Assembly: GCA_944325335.1 (NCBI GenBank)
Contig: CALUZR010000013.1
Location: 1 to 64,000, forward strand
Source of the DNA: an uncultured Parabacteroides sp.
GTDB taxonomy: Bacteria; Bacteroidota; Bacteroidia; Bacteroidales; Tannerellaceae
Direction: 5' to 3'
Length of the DNA stretch: 64,000 nt
The stretch's first letter is position 1; each line of letters begins with the position of its first letter. This document shows positions 36,653 to 44,446 of this stretch, piece after piece. Under the pieces are notes generated by a model that saw only the letters and a list, made by a program, of their open reading frames with translations, was not told the DNA's origin and did no database searches. Position numbers and translations under genes: made by a program.

Positions 36653-39600
36653 ATGCTAAATCAGAAGCAAATACCTTTAAATGCTATCCAACAAATGTAT
36701 TGGATAGGAAATTTGTTGAAGTATCCTACCGCAGAGTATAATGACACGAATTGTGCCTTTACGGTAAAAGGGGATTTGTCTATTCCCACATTCCGCGAGG
36801 CGTGCCGTTTGCTTTCTTTAGAATATTTGCCCTTTTGTTCTACGATAAAGGAGGAAAAGGGAAAGCCTTATTTTATTCCTAATGTGAATAACTGCCTGAT
36901 TCCAGCGGAGTGTACGGTGAATAATGAAGACGAAGTAGATGCTTTGCTCTTGGATTTATCTGGACGGGCGTTTGACTTGCAAAAGGAAATCCCTTGCCGT
37001 TGTTTTATCATTCATGCGGGAAGCCAGTTGTATCTCTATTTTGTATTCCATCATATTATTATGGATGGCCATACGTTGACTCTATTTTTCAAACGTTTGT
37101 CGGTGATTTATGACCAGCTTTTAGAGGGAAAATATGAGCCATGCGATCAAACCGATATGCTGAACCGGTTTAATGGCCAATTTGAGGAAATGTATAGCCA
37201 ATGCAAGAAGGAAGATGTAAAATATTGGAAAGAGTATATGGCAAATATTCCTTTGGCCATTCCGGTTCCGCATGATGAAAAGGAGGAACAGGAGCATCGG
37301 GATTATGTATATACTTTTTCTCTCGGGTGTGAAATGAACCGAAGAGTACAAGCTTTTTGTGAAGAAGAAAAGACGACTCCATTTAGGCTTTTTGCCTCGG
37401 TTTGGGCATTGACTTTATCTCGGACAATGCAGGTAGAAGAATTATTGGTGGATCATACTTGGAACTTGCGTTCTAAAGCATACGCTTCGTTGTTTGGCAT
37501 GGTAGTTAATGACCTTCCTATCCGATTTGATTTTAGAAAGGAAGGATTGACAATACATGATGTATTGGATTACGTGGCCAAAAACAGACAGGAGGAAAAG
37601 AAACATCCTTACGCTTTTTATCCAGATATTTTGCGTAGTTTGAACGAAGGAAAACGGGAGCGAGAGAAGGGTATAAATGTAGCTATCAATTATCCCCTTC
37701 CTTTCTATACCTTACCTTTGGCTTTTCGAAAATGTGAAACCAAGTTCTACAAACATATTCATGTCCAATTGGAGGCCGACCTAATATTAGGCATCGAAGA
37801 TAATAAAGAGCTCACTTGCGAACTCCGTTATCGTTCGTATACATCTTTGCATTTTGTCTACATGTTGGCGGATGTGTTTGTAGAGATGTTGAAGCAGGTC
37901 TTGGAATCACCGAATATGAAGTTGAAAGATATAGCTTTACTTTCGGCTTCTAAGCAAAAAGAATTGGTGGAAAAGGAGGAACGTGCCTTGCATCAGGCTG
38001 CTTTCCCGCAGACCGTAGTAGAGCGTTTTCGGAATGTAGCCCGGGAAAAACCGGATCAAAAGGCCGTTGTCTTCTCAAATAAGCAACTCTCTTATGCTGA
38101 ATTGGACCGGTTGAGCGATGCCGTAGCGATTGCTCTGTTGGAAAGAGGATTGCATCAGCGTTGTATCGGATTGTCTATGCCTAAGAATCTGGAAATGATG
38201 GTAGGAATATGGGGTATTTTGAAGTCGGGCAATATTTATGTGCCAATTGACCCCGAGTATCCTGCGGAACGGATCGAGTTTATGATAAAAGATTGTGGGA
38301 TTGCTTTGGTATTGACTACTTTATCTACTCCAGCGGCTCCTTCTTCTGTGCCATTAGCTCGAATAGAAGATTTAATGGGGCAAGAAAGGACCGGAAGTTT
38401 GCCAACTCCGCCTCCTTCGGATATCGCTTATATCATTTATACTTCAGGTACGACGGGCAAGCCGAAAGGAATTCCAGTGAAACATCTTGCTTTGAACCAA
38501 ACAGCCCAGACGAATCTAGAAATGTTAGAACTGACAGCCCAATCGCGGGTTTTACAATTTGCTAATATCTGCTTTGATGCGTCTATACCAGAAATATTTC
38601 CTACCTTTTTGGCGGGGGCTACTTTGGTATTGCCTCAAGAAGCGATGCGTAAGGATTGGTCCTTGTTGTTGCCTTTGTTAGAGGAACAACGGATTTCCTT
38701 CTTTAGTATTCCGCCCGCATTGCTTACGGTGCTTCCTCATGCTTCTTTGCCTTCGCTTTCGACGATTATTATCGGTGGCGATTCGACTTCACAAGAGGCG
38801 ATCGATTATTGGAGCGAAGGCCGGAGGTTTATCAATGCGTATGGACCTGCCGAGAATTGCGTGGATGCTACTTATGGTTTGCTTCATCCAGGGTCGCATG
38901 TGAATGATATTGGGGAAACGATGCCGGGTGTAACTTGCTATGTGTTGGATAAACAGATGCATTTAGTGCCGGATTATATGGTGGGAGAACTGTATATTGG
39001 CGGTGTGAAGCTGACCGATGGATATATCAATCGCCCGGAGTTGAATGCGGAAAAGTTCGTGCCTAATCCTTTTGTCTCGGAGGAGGATAAGGCAAAAGGC
39101 GTAAATCTGCGGCTTTATAAGAGCGGGGATTTAGTGATGCGCCGTGAAGACGGACATTTGATTTTTATGGGACGCAGCGATCATCAAGTAAAATTGAATG
39201 GGCATCGTATCGAATTGGGCGAGATAGAAGCAAAACTGATGGATTTTGGCTCGGATATAAAAGATGCCGTGGCTTTAGTGCATACGTTTGGCAATCGAAA
39301 GGAATTGATTGCTTATGTCTTGGTAGAAGCTCCGGAGTTATTTCAGGTGGCTAAACTAACTGAGTATTTGCAAGCTTGCTTACCGCATTATATGGTTCCT
39401 ATGCAAATAATCCCATTGAAGTCTTTCCCTTATAACGTAAGTGGCAAGGTGGAACGTAAATTATTGCCTGCGCCCGAGGTGGCGACTGGTTTGCAAGCCT
39501 ACGAAGCTCCGGTGACATTGACGGAAAAGCAGATCGCCAAGCTCTGGGGGCAATTGTTGAATATCCACTTTATTGATAAAAATACGCCGTTCCAAGCGTT

Positions 39601-40666
39601 GGGGGGCGATTCGATCGGAATCATCCAACTGGCCGTAAAGCTTCACGAGGCGTTTGGCGTTGCGGTTAAGGCTACGGATATTTATAAGCATAATACTGTG
39701 GCCAAGTTAGCCGCTTTTGTCGATGCGCATTTGGATAATAGCGATAAACAGCTGGAAGAGAAGTTAGTCGCAATCGCCCGCACGGTGTTAGGCAAAGCGT
39801 TGGACGCCGAAAGTGATTTGTTTGCGCAAGGAATGACCGACGAACAGTTGGCTCTGTTTGTGAATCGGGTTGCTACGGAGCTGAACCTGTTCTTTACGAC
39901 ATTTGACGTAAAAGAATACCGGAATATCCGGACGTTGCTCAATCGCATCGACCGCAATCTCTACTTCTGGACGGAAGGGCATTATACGGGCAAGCCGATT
40001 GTCGTCTTTATGTGCGGTTTTGTGGAATATTATCCTTACAACGAGCGAATCGCAACTTTCTTGGAAAAAGATTTTTCGGTCTTCATTATTGAATCGTTCT
40101 ATCAATACTTCACGGGAAGCAAAACGGTATCGCTCGAAGAGCTGTGGCGGGTTTACGAGGATTTGTTTACCGTCGCGCTGAAAGGACGGGAAATCATCAT
40201 GCTGACGGGCTATTGCAGCGGTGCCGAGATGGCGATCCTTTTCGCCCAATACATGCTGGAGAAATATCCAATGAGGAAACCATTCTCGCTGCTTAATATG
40301 GAGGCCATCTATGATCGGAATCAATATGCCCAATTATATGCGGATGTGAAGGAAAAGACCGTTCAGCAACGTCTGGCCATCTTTATGGATTTGTTTAAAG
40401 ACTTCCCACCATTGAATTACGATGGTCCGATTGTGCACGTCATGGCGGGCGAGCCGGCAAGTCTGATAATTCCGGAGGAGGGTGAGTTTCGTACGTCGGA
40501 AGAGAAGGAGATTTATCTGCATGCTTTCCAGGCGAACCTCGAAGCTTGGCAAAACCATTATCCGCAAGCTCCGTTTTATACGATGCCGTGCCATCATCTG
40601 AATTTCCCGGAGGAACGTATCTTAAATATATTACGTGAAATCATTCAAAAACATTGGAGTTTATGA
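36653..40666 (+). CDS. Single-module non-ribosomal peptide synthetase (C-A-T-carrier-like-TE)
   Basis: The 1337-residue protein has a condensation domain (about 1-430; HHIIMDG at 133-139), an adenylation domain (about 440-940; YTSGTTGKPKG near 596, INAYGPAEN, YKSGD, GRSDHQVKLNGHRIELGEIE, Lys in SGKVERK), a carrier domain (GGDSIG, Ser987), a second carrier-like domain with GMTD at 1060 instead of GGDS, and an alpha/beta-hydrolase thioesterase with GYCSG (Cys1188) and CHH (1313-1315). No donor carrier precedes the C domain, so it may take an acyl group from CoA or a carrier in trans. TTG 36632 opens the frame seven codons earlier; ATG 36653 follows AGAAAGGA and is preferred. A phosphopantetheinyl transferase gene is not in the window. 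Confidence 0.9.
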   Translation: MLNQKQIPLNAIQQMYWIGNLLKYPTAEYNDTNCAFTVKGDLSIPTFREACRLLSLEYLPFCSTIKEEKGKPYFIPNVNNCLIPAECTVNNEDEVDALLLDLSGRAFDLQKEIPCRCFIIHAGSQLYLYFVFHHIIMDGHTLTLFFKRLSVIYDQLLEGKYEPCDQTDMLNRFNGQFEEMYSQCKKEDVKYWKEYMANIPLAIPVPHDEKEEQEHRDYVYTFSLGCEMNRRVQAFCEEEKTTPFRLFASVWALTLSRTMQVEELLVDHTWNLRSKAYASLFGMVVNDLPIRFDFRKEGLTIHDVLDYVAKNRQEEKKHPYAFYPDILRSLNEGKREREKGINVAINYPLPFYTLPLAFRKCETKFYKHIHVQLEADLILGIEDNKELTCELRYRSYTSLHFVYMLADVFVEMLKQVLESPNMKLKDIALLSASKQKELVEKEERALHQAAFPQTVVERFRNVAREKPDQKAVVFSNKQLSYAELDRLSDAVAIALLERGLHQRCIGLSMPKNLEMMVGIWGILKSGNIYVPIDPEYPAERIEFMIKDCGIALVLTTLSTPAAPSSVPLARIEDLMGQERTGSLPTPPPSDIAYIIYTSGTTGKPKGIPVKHLALNQTAQTNLEMLELTAQSRVLQFANICFDASIPEIFPTFLAGATLVLPQEAMRKDWSLLLPLLEEQRISFFSIPPALLTVLPHASLPSLSTIIIGGDSTSQEAIDYWSEGRRFINAYGPAENCVDATYGLLHPGSHVNDIGETMPGVTCYVLDKQMHLVPDYMVGELYIGGVKLTDGYINRPELNAEKFVPNPFVSEEDKAKGVNLRLYKSGDLVMRREDGHLIFMGRSDHQVKLNGHRIELGEIEAKLMDFGSDIKDAVALVHTFGNRKELIAYVLVEAPELFQVAKLTEYLQACLPHYMVPMQIIPLKSFPYNVSGKVERKLLPAPEVATGLQAYEAPVTLTEKQIAKLWGQLLNIHFIDKNTPFQALGGDSIGIIQLAVKLHEAFGVAVKATDIYKHNTVAKLAAFVDAHLDNSDKQLEEKLVAIARTVLGKALDAESDLFAQGMTDEQLALFVNRVATELNLFFTTFDVKEYRNIRTLLNRIDRNLYFWTEGHYTGKPIVVFMCGFVEYYPYNERIATFLEKDFSVFIIESFYQYFTGSKTVSLEELWRVYEDLFTVALKGREIIMLTGYCSGAEMAILFAQYMLEKYPMRKPFSLLNMEAIYDRNQYAQLYADVKEKTVQQRLAIFMDLFKDFPPLNYDGPIVHVMAGEPASLIIPEEGEFRTSEEKEIYLHAFQANLEAWQNHYPQAPFYTMPCHHLNFPEERILNILREIIQKHWSL

Positions 40667-41232
40667 TAACAAATACAGATAAATCCATGCCTGCATACGG
40701 CGATATGTCCCTTCTCTTTTCCCGCTCTTCCGTCCGCCGTTTCACTGAAGAAGCGGTAGACGATGCGAGCGTCGAGTTGTTGCTACGTGCCGCCATGGCT
40801 GCTCCCAGTTCGATGAACCTGCAGCCTTGGCACTTTATCGTCGTGCGCGATGCGTCTCTGAAACAGGAGTTGCATCGTTGTCTGCCTTATGCCAAAATGC
40901 TTCAGGCGGGGAGCATTGGGGTGGTCGTTTGCGGCGATGTCTCTCTTTACGAGCGGGTGAACCGGATGGATAAAGAGGACAATACGCTCTATTGGGTGCA
41001 GGATTGTTCCGCCGCATCGGAGAACCTCTTGTTGGCGGCCCATGCGATCGGCTTGGGGGCAGTCTGGACGGGCATCTATCCGTTGGAGAGCCGTATCGAA
41101 CCGCTTCGCCGTTTGTTGCATTTGCCTCCACACATCGTACCGCTCAACCTGATTGTCGTGGGGCATCCGCTCAGTCGGCCTCAACCGAAGGATAAATGGG
41201 ATCCGCAGAAAGTCCATTATGAATGCTTTTAA
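40663..41232 (+). CDS. Nitroreductase-family FMN oxidoreductase
   Basis: The 189-residue protein has the nitroreductase signature: SSVRRFTEEAVDDASVELLLRAAMAAPSSMNLQPWHFIVV (FMN-binding Arg and the PSxxN.QPW segment), an AASENLLLAAHAIGLGAVWTGIY helix and PLNLIVVGHP near the end. It uses FMN and NAD(P)H as a cytoplasmic dimer. Its ATG overlaps the NRPS stop codon (ATGA), which is strong evidence for co-translation; a role in oxidising or reducing the NRPS product is therefore likely, as nitroreductase-fold enzymes do in azoline oxidation. A general nitro- or flavin-reductase role cannot be excluded. Confidence 0.85.
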   Translation: MITNTDKSMPAYGDMSLLFSRSSVRRFTEEAVDDASVELLLRAAMAAPSSMNLQPWHFIVVRDASLKQELHRCLPYAKMLQAGSIGVVVCGDVSLYERVNRMDKEDNTLYWVQDCSAASENLLLAAHAIGLGAVWTGIYPLESRIEPLRRLLHLPPHIVPLNLIVVGHPLSRPQPKDKWDPQKVHYECF

Positions 41233-41247
41233 GGTGAAGTAACAATA

Positions 41248-41412
41248 TTTAGGTTTTGCGAAACCTGCAATCTGCGCGAAGGTTTCGCATCCACGCGTTT
41301 TATTCATAGTCATAAAGCTCGGAAACGACGGCGTGAATTCAAACGATTATAACTATAAACGGAAACGATTATAACTATGAAATGGAAGGATTGTAGGCAT
41401 AAATTTCGCTAT
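41248..41412. repeat. Array F: hairpins and 22-bp units with GATTATAACTAT
   Basis: The perfect hairpin AGGTTTTGCGAAACCT (41251-41266) and TGCG...CGCA come first. Then GATTATAACTAT units start at 41345 and 41367 and a related GATTGTAGGCAT at 41389, 22 bp apart. The unit is the reverse complement of the core of arrays C and D (CATAGTTATAATC). With the palindrome at 41424-41621 it fills the 462-bp gap between the nitroreductase gene and the first Rpn-like gene. Confidence 0.75.
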
Positions 41413-41423
41413 ATATCCATAGT

Positions 41424-41621
41424 AATTTCCAAACTTATCTTTCACCTTTCTTCTATAAGGCTTATACTGAACGAGATCCTGTGAATCGTCTCGTTTTATA
41501 CATAAAGTTCACGAAGAAATGCAAAGGGCACGATGATGTAGTGTGAAAGAAAGAGACGATTCACCATTTCTCTTTATATCACAAATAGTTAGAAGAATGG
41601 TGAAAGATAAGTTCGGAAATT
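41424..41621. repeat. 198-bp MITE-like palindrome
   Basis: A 32-bp left arm (41424-41455) and right arm (41590-41621) are inverted copies with only two mismatches (AATTTCC.AACTTATCTTTCACC.TTCTTCTA). An inner pair GTGAATCGTCTC (41481-41492) and GAGACGATTCAC (41553-41564) is perfect. The two 25-base stretches between outer and inner arms have equal length but do not pair. The size and shape fit a non-autonomous element or a very long hairpin. It ends 25 bases before the -7 box of the Rpn-like gene. Confidence 0.75.
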
Positions 41622-41646
41622 AATGATGTATATAAAAATAAGTTTG

Positions 41647-41654
41647 TACCTTTG
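41647..41654 (+). promoter_or_regulatory. -7 box of the first Rpn-like gene
   Basis: TACCTTTG matches TAnnTTTG. It lies within the open frame upstream of ATG 41695 and so argues against the more distal ATG at 41623. No clear -33 TTG is seen; the expected place is next to the right arm of the palindrome. Confidence 0.6.
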
Positions 41655-41694
41655 CGATACGCTACTATTGGCGGAACAATTTAAATCCTTAGCT

Positions 41695-42561
41695 ATGGCA
41701 GGATACGTAGATATGAAGCTGGATTACAGCTTTAAGAAAGCGTTTTCAGATAGGGAACAGTTATGCGCTTTCTTGAATGACATGCTTCGCGGCGAACGGG
41801 TCGTGAAGAAGGTGGAACCCCGGAATCCGGAATGGTTGCCGCCCAGTCCGCGACAAAGAAAAGTATTGATTGATGTGTATTGTACGGACGAACACGGGGC
41901 GCATTTCATTGTCGAGATGCAATATGCCGAACAGAAATTCTTTAAGGACCGTGCGTTGTATTATGATTGCATGTGCGTGGTGCAGCAAGGCGAACGGGGC
42001 GAAGCGTGGAAGTTTGAAATCCTACCGGTAGTAAGCATCTACTTGTTGAACTTTGTGTTGCACAAAGACAAGCCGATGGACAAATACCGGACGGACGTCG
42101 GGATAACGGACTTGGATTCGGGTGAAATTTATAATCCGAAGGTGCGCGACATCTTCATCGAGCTACCGAAGTTCAACAAGTTCCCGACGGAATGCGTAGA
42201 CGACAGTGAGTTATGGTTGTACTTGATTAAAAATATGGAAGATATGGACGTAAATGCAGTATACTTTCCTTTTGCGAAGGATTCGAAATTCACGAAATTC
42301 CTTCAGGCCGGTCGTTTGGCGAGCTACACGAAAGAGGAGCTCGACCAGTACTTATATGCCCTGAAAATCTATCGAGATAGTAAGAATATCTATGATACGG
42401 CTGTTGAAAATGGAGAAAAGAAAGGTTTTGCGGAAGGTGAACAAAAAGGCATATACGAAGAAAAACGTCGTGTTGCCAAGCAAATGAAGCAACAAGGTTT
42501 GCCCATCCAGACGATTGCTATCTGTTCTGGCCTCACCGAAGAAGAGATAAGGCTATTATAA
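41695..42561 (+). CDS. Rpn-like PD-(D/E)XK nuclease family putative transposase
   Basis: The 288-residue protein (ATG 41695, MAGYVDMKLDYSFKKAFSD) belongs to the PD-(D/E)XK nuclease family transposases related to recombination-promoting nucleases. It shows DYSFKKAF, the metal-binding Asp in VLIDVYCTDEHGAHF and the ExQ form of the motif in IVEMQ, then ALYYDCMCVVQQGERGEAW. The C-terminus holds a charged helix (ENGEKKGFAEGEQKGIYEEKRR) and IAICSGLTEEEIRLL, a short helix-turn that recurs in the next paralogue. Such proteins are often fast-evolving and linked with repeats; here long palindromes stand on both sides. Catalytic competence is likely but the biological role is not known. Confidence 0.8.
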   Translation: MAGYVDMKLDYSFKKAFSDREQLCAFLNDMLRGERVVKKVEPRNPEWLPPSPRQRKVLIDVYCTDEHGAHFIVEMQYAEQKFFKDRALYYDCMCVVQQGERGEAWKFEILPVVSIYLLNFVLHKDKPMDKYRTDVGITDLDSGEIYNPKVRDIFIELPKFNKFPTECVDDSELWLYLIKNMEDMDVNAVYFPFAKDSKFTKFLQAGRLASYTKEELDQYLYALKIYRDSKNIYDTAVENGEKKGFAEGEQKGIYEEKRRVAKQMKQQGLPIQTIAICSGLTEEEIRLL

Positions 42562-42572
42562 TTATTAATGTA

Positions 42573-42680
42573 ATGGCACACAGATTAAACAGATGACCAC
42601 AGATCTTTTTTTAACATAGTGCGCGTAGCCCAATAAAAAATCTGTGGTCATCTGTTTAATCTGTGTCGTCTGTGTGCCAT
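42573..42680. repeat. Hairpin repeat K, copy 1
   Basis: Left arm at 42573-42604 (ATGGCACACAGATTAAACAG...) and right arm at 42641-42680 are inverted copies over about 30 bases, with a short insertion TCGTCT in the right arm. The loop carries GCGTAGCCCAA, which returns in the other two copies. It starts 11 bases after the stop codon of the first Rpn-like gene. Confidence 0.85.
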
Positions 42681-42751
42681 GATACTGCGTAGCCAAATAA
42701 AATCTCTGTGTCTGTGTTTAAACTTTGTTCCAATTTCTTCCTCAGAAAGGC

Positions 42752-42782
42752 TTGGCGTCTATTGATAAAAATGTTACATTTG
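42752..42782 (+). promoter_or_regulatory. Promoter of the second Rpn-like gene
   Basis: TTG (42752-42754) and TACATTTG (42775-42782) are 20 bp apart, an ideal Bacteroidetes promoter, 26 bases before ATG 42809. Confidence 0.75.
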
Positions 42783-42808
42783 CGAATCAATTTTAAAGAT
42801 AATAGAAT

Positions 42809-43717
42809 ATGGGAAGATTTATCAACCCCTTTACGGATGTGGGTTTCAAACGGATTTTTGGTCAGGAGGTGAACAAACCGCTCTTGATTAGTTTTTTGAA
42901 CAGCTTGTTTGCGGGCAAGAAAGTGATCACGGATATCCATTTCTTAAACAAAGAGATGCTGGGTATCAACGTAGAAGACCGCAACAGCATTTATGATGTG
43001 TATTGTACGAGCGATACGGGCGAGCATTTCATTGTGGAGATGCAAAACCGGAATCACAAGAATTTTAAGAACCGGGCGGTGTATTACGTCTCGAAAGCCA
43101 TCACGTGGCAAGGCGAACGGGGTCCGGAATGGGTATTCGATTTGAAGGCGGTGTATGGCATATTCTTTATGAATTTCCGCCAGAAAGGTTGGGAGGACAA
43201 GTTGCGTTTGGAAGGGTTGGTGATCGATCCGGATTCGCATAAAGTGTTGTTGGACACCACGCATTATATATTCCTGCAACTACCAGCTTTCCAAAAAGAA
43301 GAATCGGAATGTGAGACAGATTTTGAACGTTGGATATATGTATTAAAGAATATGGACACATTGGACAGATTACCATTCAAGGCACGCATGGCAGTCTTTA
43401 AACGCTTGGAAGACATCGTGGAAATAGCTGCTTTGTCGAAGGAAGACCGCCTGCGGTACGAAGAAAGCGTGAAGGTGCATCGCGATAACTTGGCGGTCGA
43501 AGCCTATGCGCTGGAAACGGGTTGGGAGAAAGGCCACAAAGAAGGCTGGAATGAAGGACATAAGGAAGGTTGGAGCTTGGGGCTTGAAGTGGGAAAAACT
43601 GAAGGCGAACGAAATGCCAATCTTAAAAATGCGCATAATCTCAAGCAGTTGGGCGTGTCGATAGACATAATTGCTCAAGCAACGGGTCTCACCGAAGAAG
43701 AGATAAAACAATTATAA
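42809..43717 (+). CDS. Second Rpn-like PD-(D/E)XK nuclease family putative transposase
   Basis: The 302-residue protein is paralogous in layout to the one at 41695: MGRFINPFTDVGFKRIFG, a catalytic Asp in SIYDVYCTSDTGEHF, IVEMQ for the ExQ motif and AVYYVSKAITWQGERGPEW. The C-terminus carries a Gly/Glu/Lys-rich stretch with repeated GHKEGWNEGHKEGW, and ends in IAQATGLTEEEIKQL. The two proteins share under half of their residues by eye, so they are not a recent copy. It has its own promoter and is again followed within seven bases by a K-type hairpin, which ties the repeat to this gene family in the window. Confidence 0.8.
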   Translation: MGRFINPFTDVGFKRIFGQEVNKPLLISFLNSLFAGKKVITDIHFLNKEMLGINVEDRNSIYDVYCTSDTGEHFIVEMQNRNHKNFKNRAVYYVSKAITWQGERGPEWVFDLKAVYGIFFMNFRQKGWEDKLRLEGLVIDPDSHKVLLDTTHYIFLQLPAFQKEESECETDFERWIYVLKNMDTLDRLPFKARMAVFKRLEDIVEIAALSKEDRLRYEESVKVHRDNLAVEAYALETGWEKGHKEGWNEGHKEGWSLGLEVGKTEGERNANLKNAHNLKQLGVSIDIIAQATGLTEEEIKQL

Positions 43718-43723
43718 TAGGAT

Positions 43724-43913
43724 AATGGCACACAAGATGCCACAGATTAAACAGATGACCACAGATCTTCTTTTTTAGTTTAATGTACGAAGCCAAATAA
43801 AAAATCTGCGATCATCTGCGCTTTAGTCTGCGTTCATCAGCGTGCCCCTTCTACCGCGCAGCCCCAAAAGAAATCTGTGGTCATCTGTTTAATCTGTGTC
43901 ATCAGTGTGCCAT
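43724..43913. repeat. Hairpin repeat K, copy 2 (one left arm, two right arms)
   Basis: The left arm (43724-43766, with GGCACACA...CCACAGATTAAACAG) is followed by two right-arm copies: a diverged one at about 43803-43846 (ATCTGCGATCATCTGCG) and a well matching one at 43872-43913 (ATCTGTGGTCATCTGTTTA). Each is preceded by a GCGCAGCCCCAA- or CGAAGCCAAA-type motif. The layout suggests a duplication of the right half. Confidence 0.8.
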
Positions 43914-44010
43914 CATACGTGCAAAATGGATTTCATCCTCCAAACCCCGCCCTTTCGTACTTAAATCCCCTACTTTCGGATAAGAACCTGAAAATTTCTT
44001 CCTTTTTTTC

Positions 44011-44040
44011 TTGCTATTTCATTTTTACTCCTTACCTTTG
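44011..44040 (+). promoter_or_regulatory. Strong promoter 400 bases upstream of the 1368-aa protein gene
   Basis: TTG (44011-44013), 19 bp, TACCTTTG (44033-44040): a full consensus promoter. Transcription should start near 44047, at a structured segment (GATTCC...GGGAATC; TCGGA...TCCGA). The next coding start is at 44447, so the transcript has either a long leader or is a separate small RNA. Confidence 0.7.
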
Positions 44041-44259
44041 CATCGATTCCGCATCGGAGAGCGTTCCGACTTCGGGAATCATTGAAAATACTGACAAGCA
44101 TTTTACGAAGATTATTCCTGTTCAAAAATCTGGTAAATTTTAGTACTTCGGAATAATGGACAGTAAATGCTTGCGCTTAGATTCGATTTATTATTGTTCG
44201 GTTTCCTGTTATTATATTGATATATGATGGTGGGGGAGACTAAAGATATAATCGCATAG

Positions 44260-44340
44260 GCGCGGGCTATTGTTCTATTATTGAAGTACGGGCTTACCAG
44301 AGCCTTTGAACAAATAATAAACAACGTAAGCCCGCGCTTT
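44260..44340 (+). ncRNA. Long hairpin with alternative pairing: leader attenuator or small-RNA terminator
   Basis: GCGCGGGCT (44260-44268) pairs with AGCCCGCGC (44329-44337) and the stem continues inward with TTGTT/AACAA and TATTATT/AATAATA. A second partner, GGGCTTAC (44290-44297), pairs with GTAAGCCC (44326-44333), which overlaps the same 3' arm. The two folds exclude each other. TTTCTTTAT follows the stem. The rest of the 728-bp gap holds repeat K copy 2, the promoter above and no supported gene. Confidence 0.5.
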
Positions 44341-44446
44341 CTTTATGTCTGTTCATAACCAAAGCCGGGGCGTTGTGCTTAACCTTCGTAAGATTTGAGA
44401 TTGAGATTAACTATTTATTTTATTAATAACTTAAAAATCAAGTTTT

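Noticed and set aside
41695..43717. Autonomous insertion sequences formed by the two Rpn-like genes
   Set aside because: No terminal inverted repeats with target duplications surround either gene. The 32-bp palindrome arms lie on one side only, so I describe genes and repeats separately.
43877..44143. 88-codon open frame on the plus strand
   Set aside because: Its first third is the right arm of hairpin repeat K and its body covers a consensus promoter. The residue pattern looks random.
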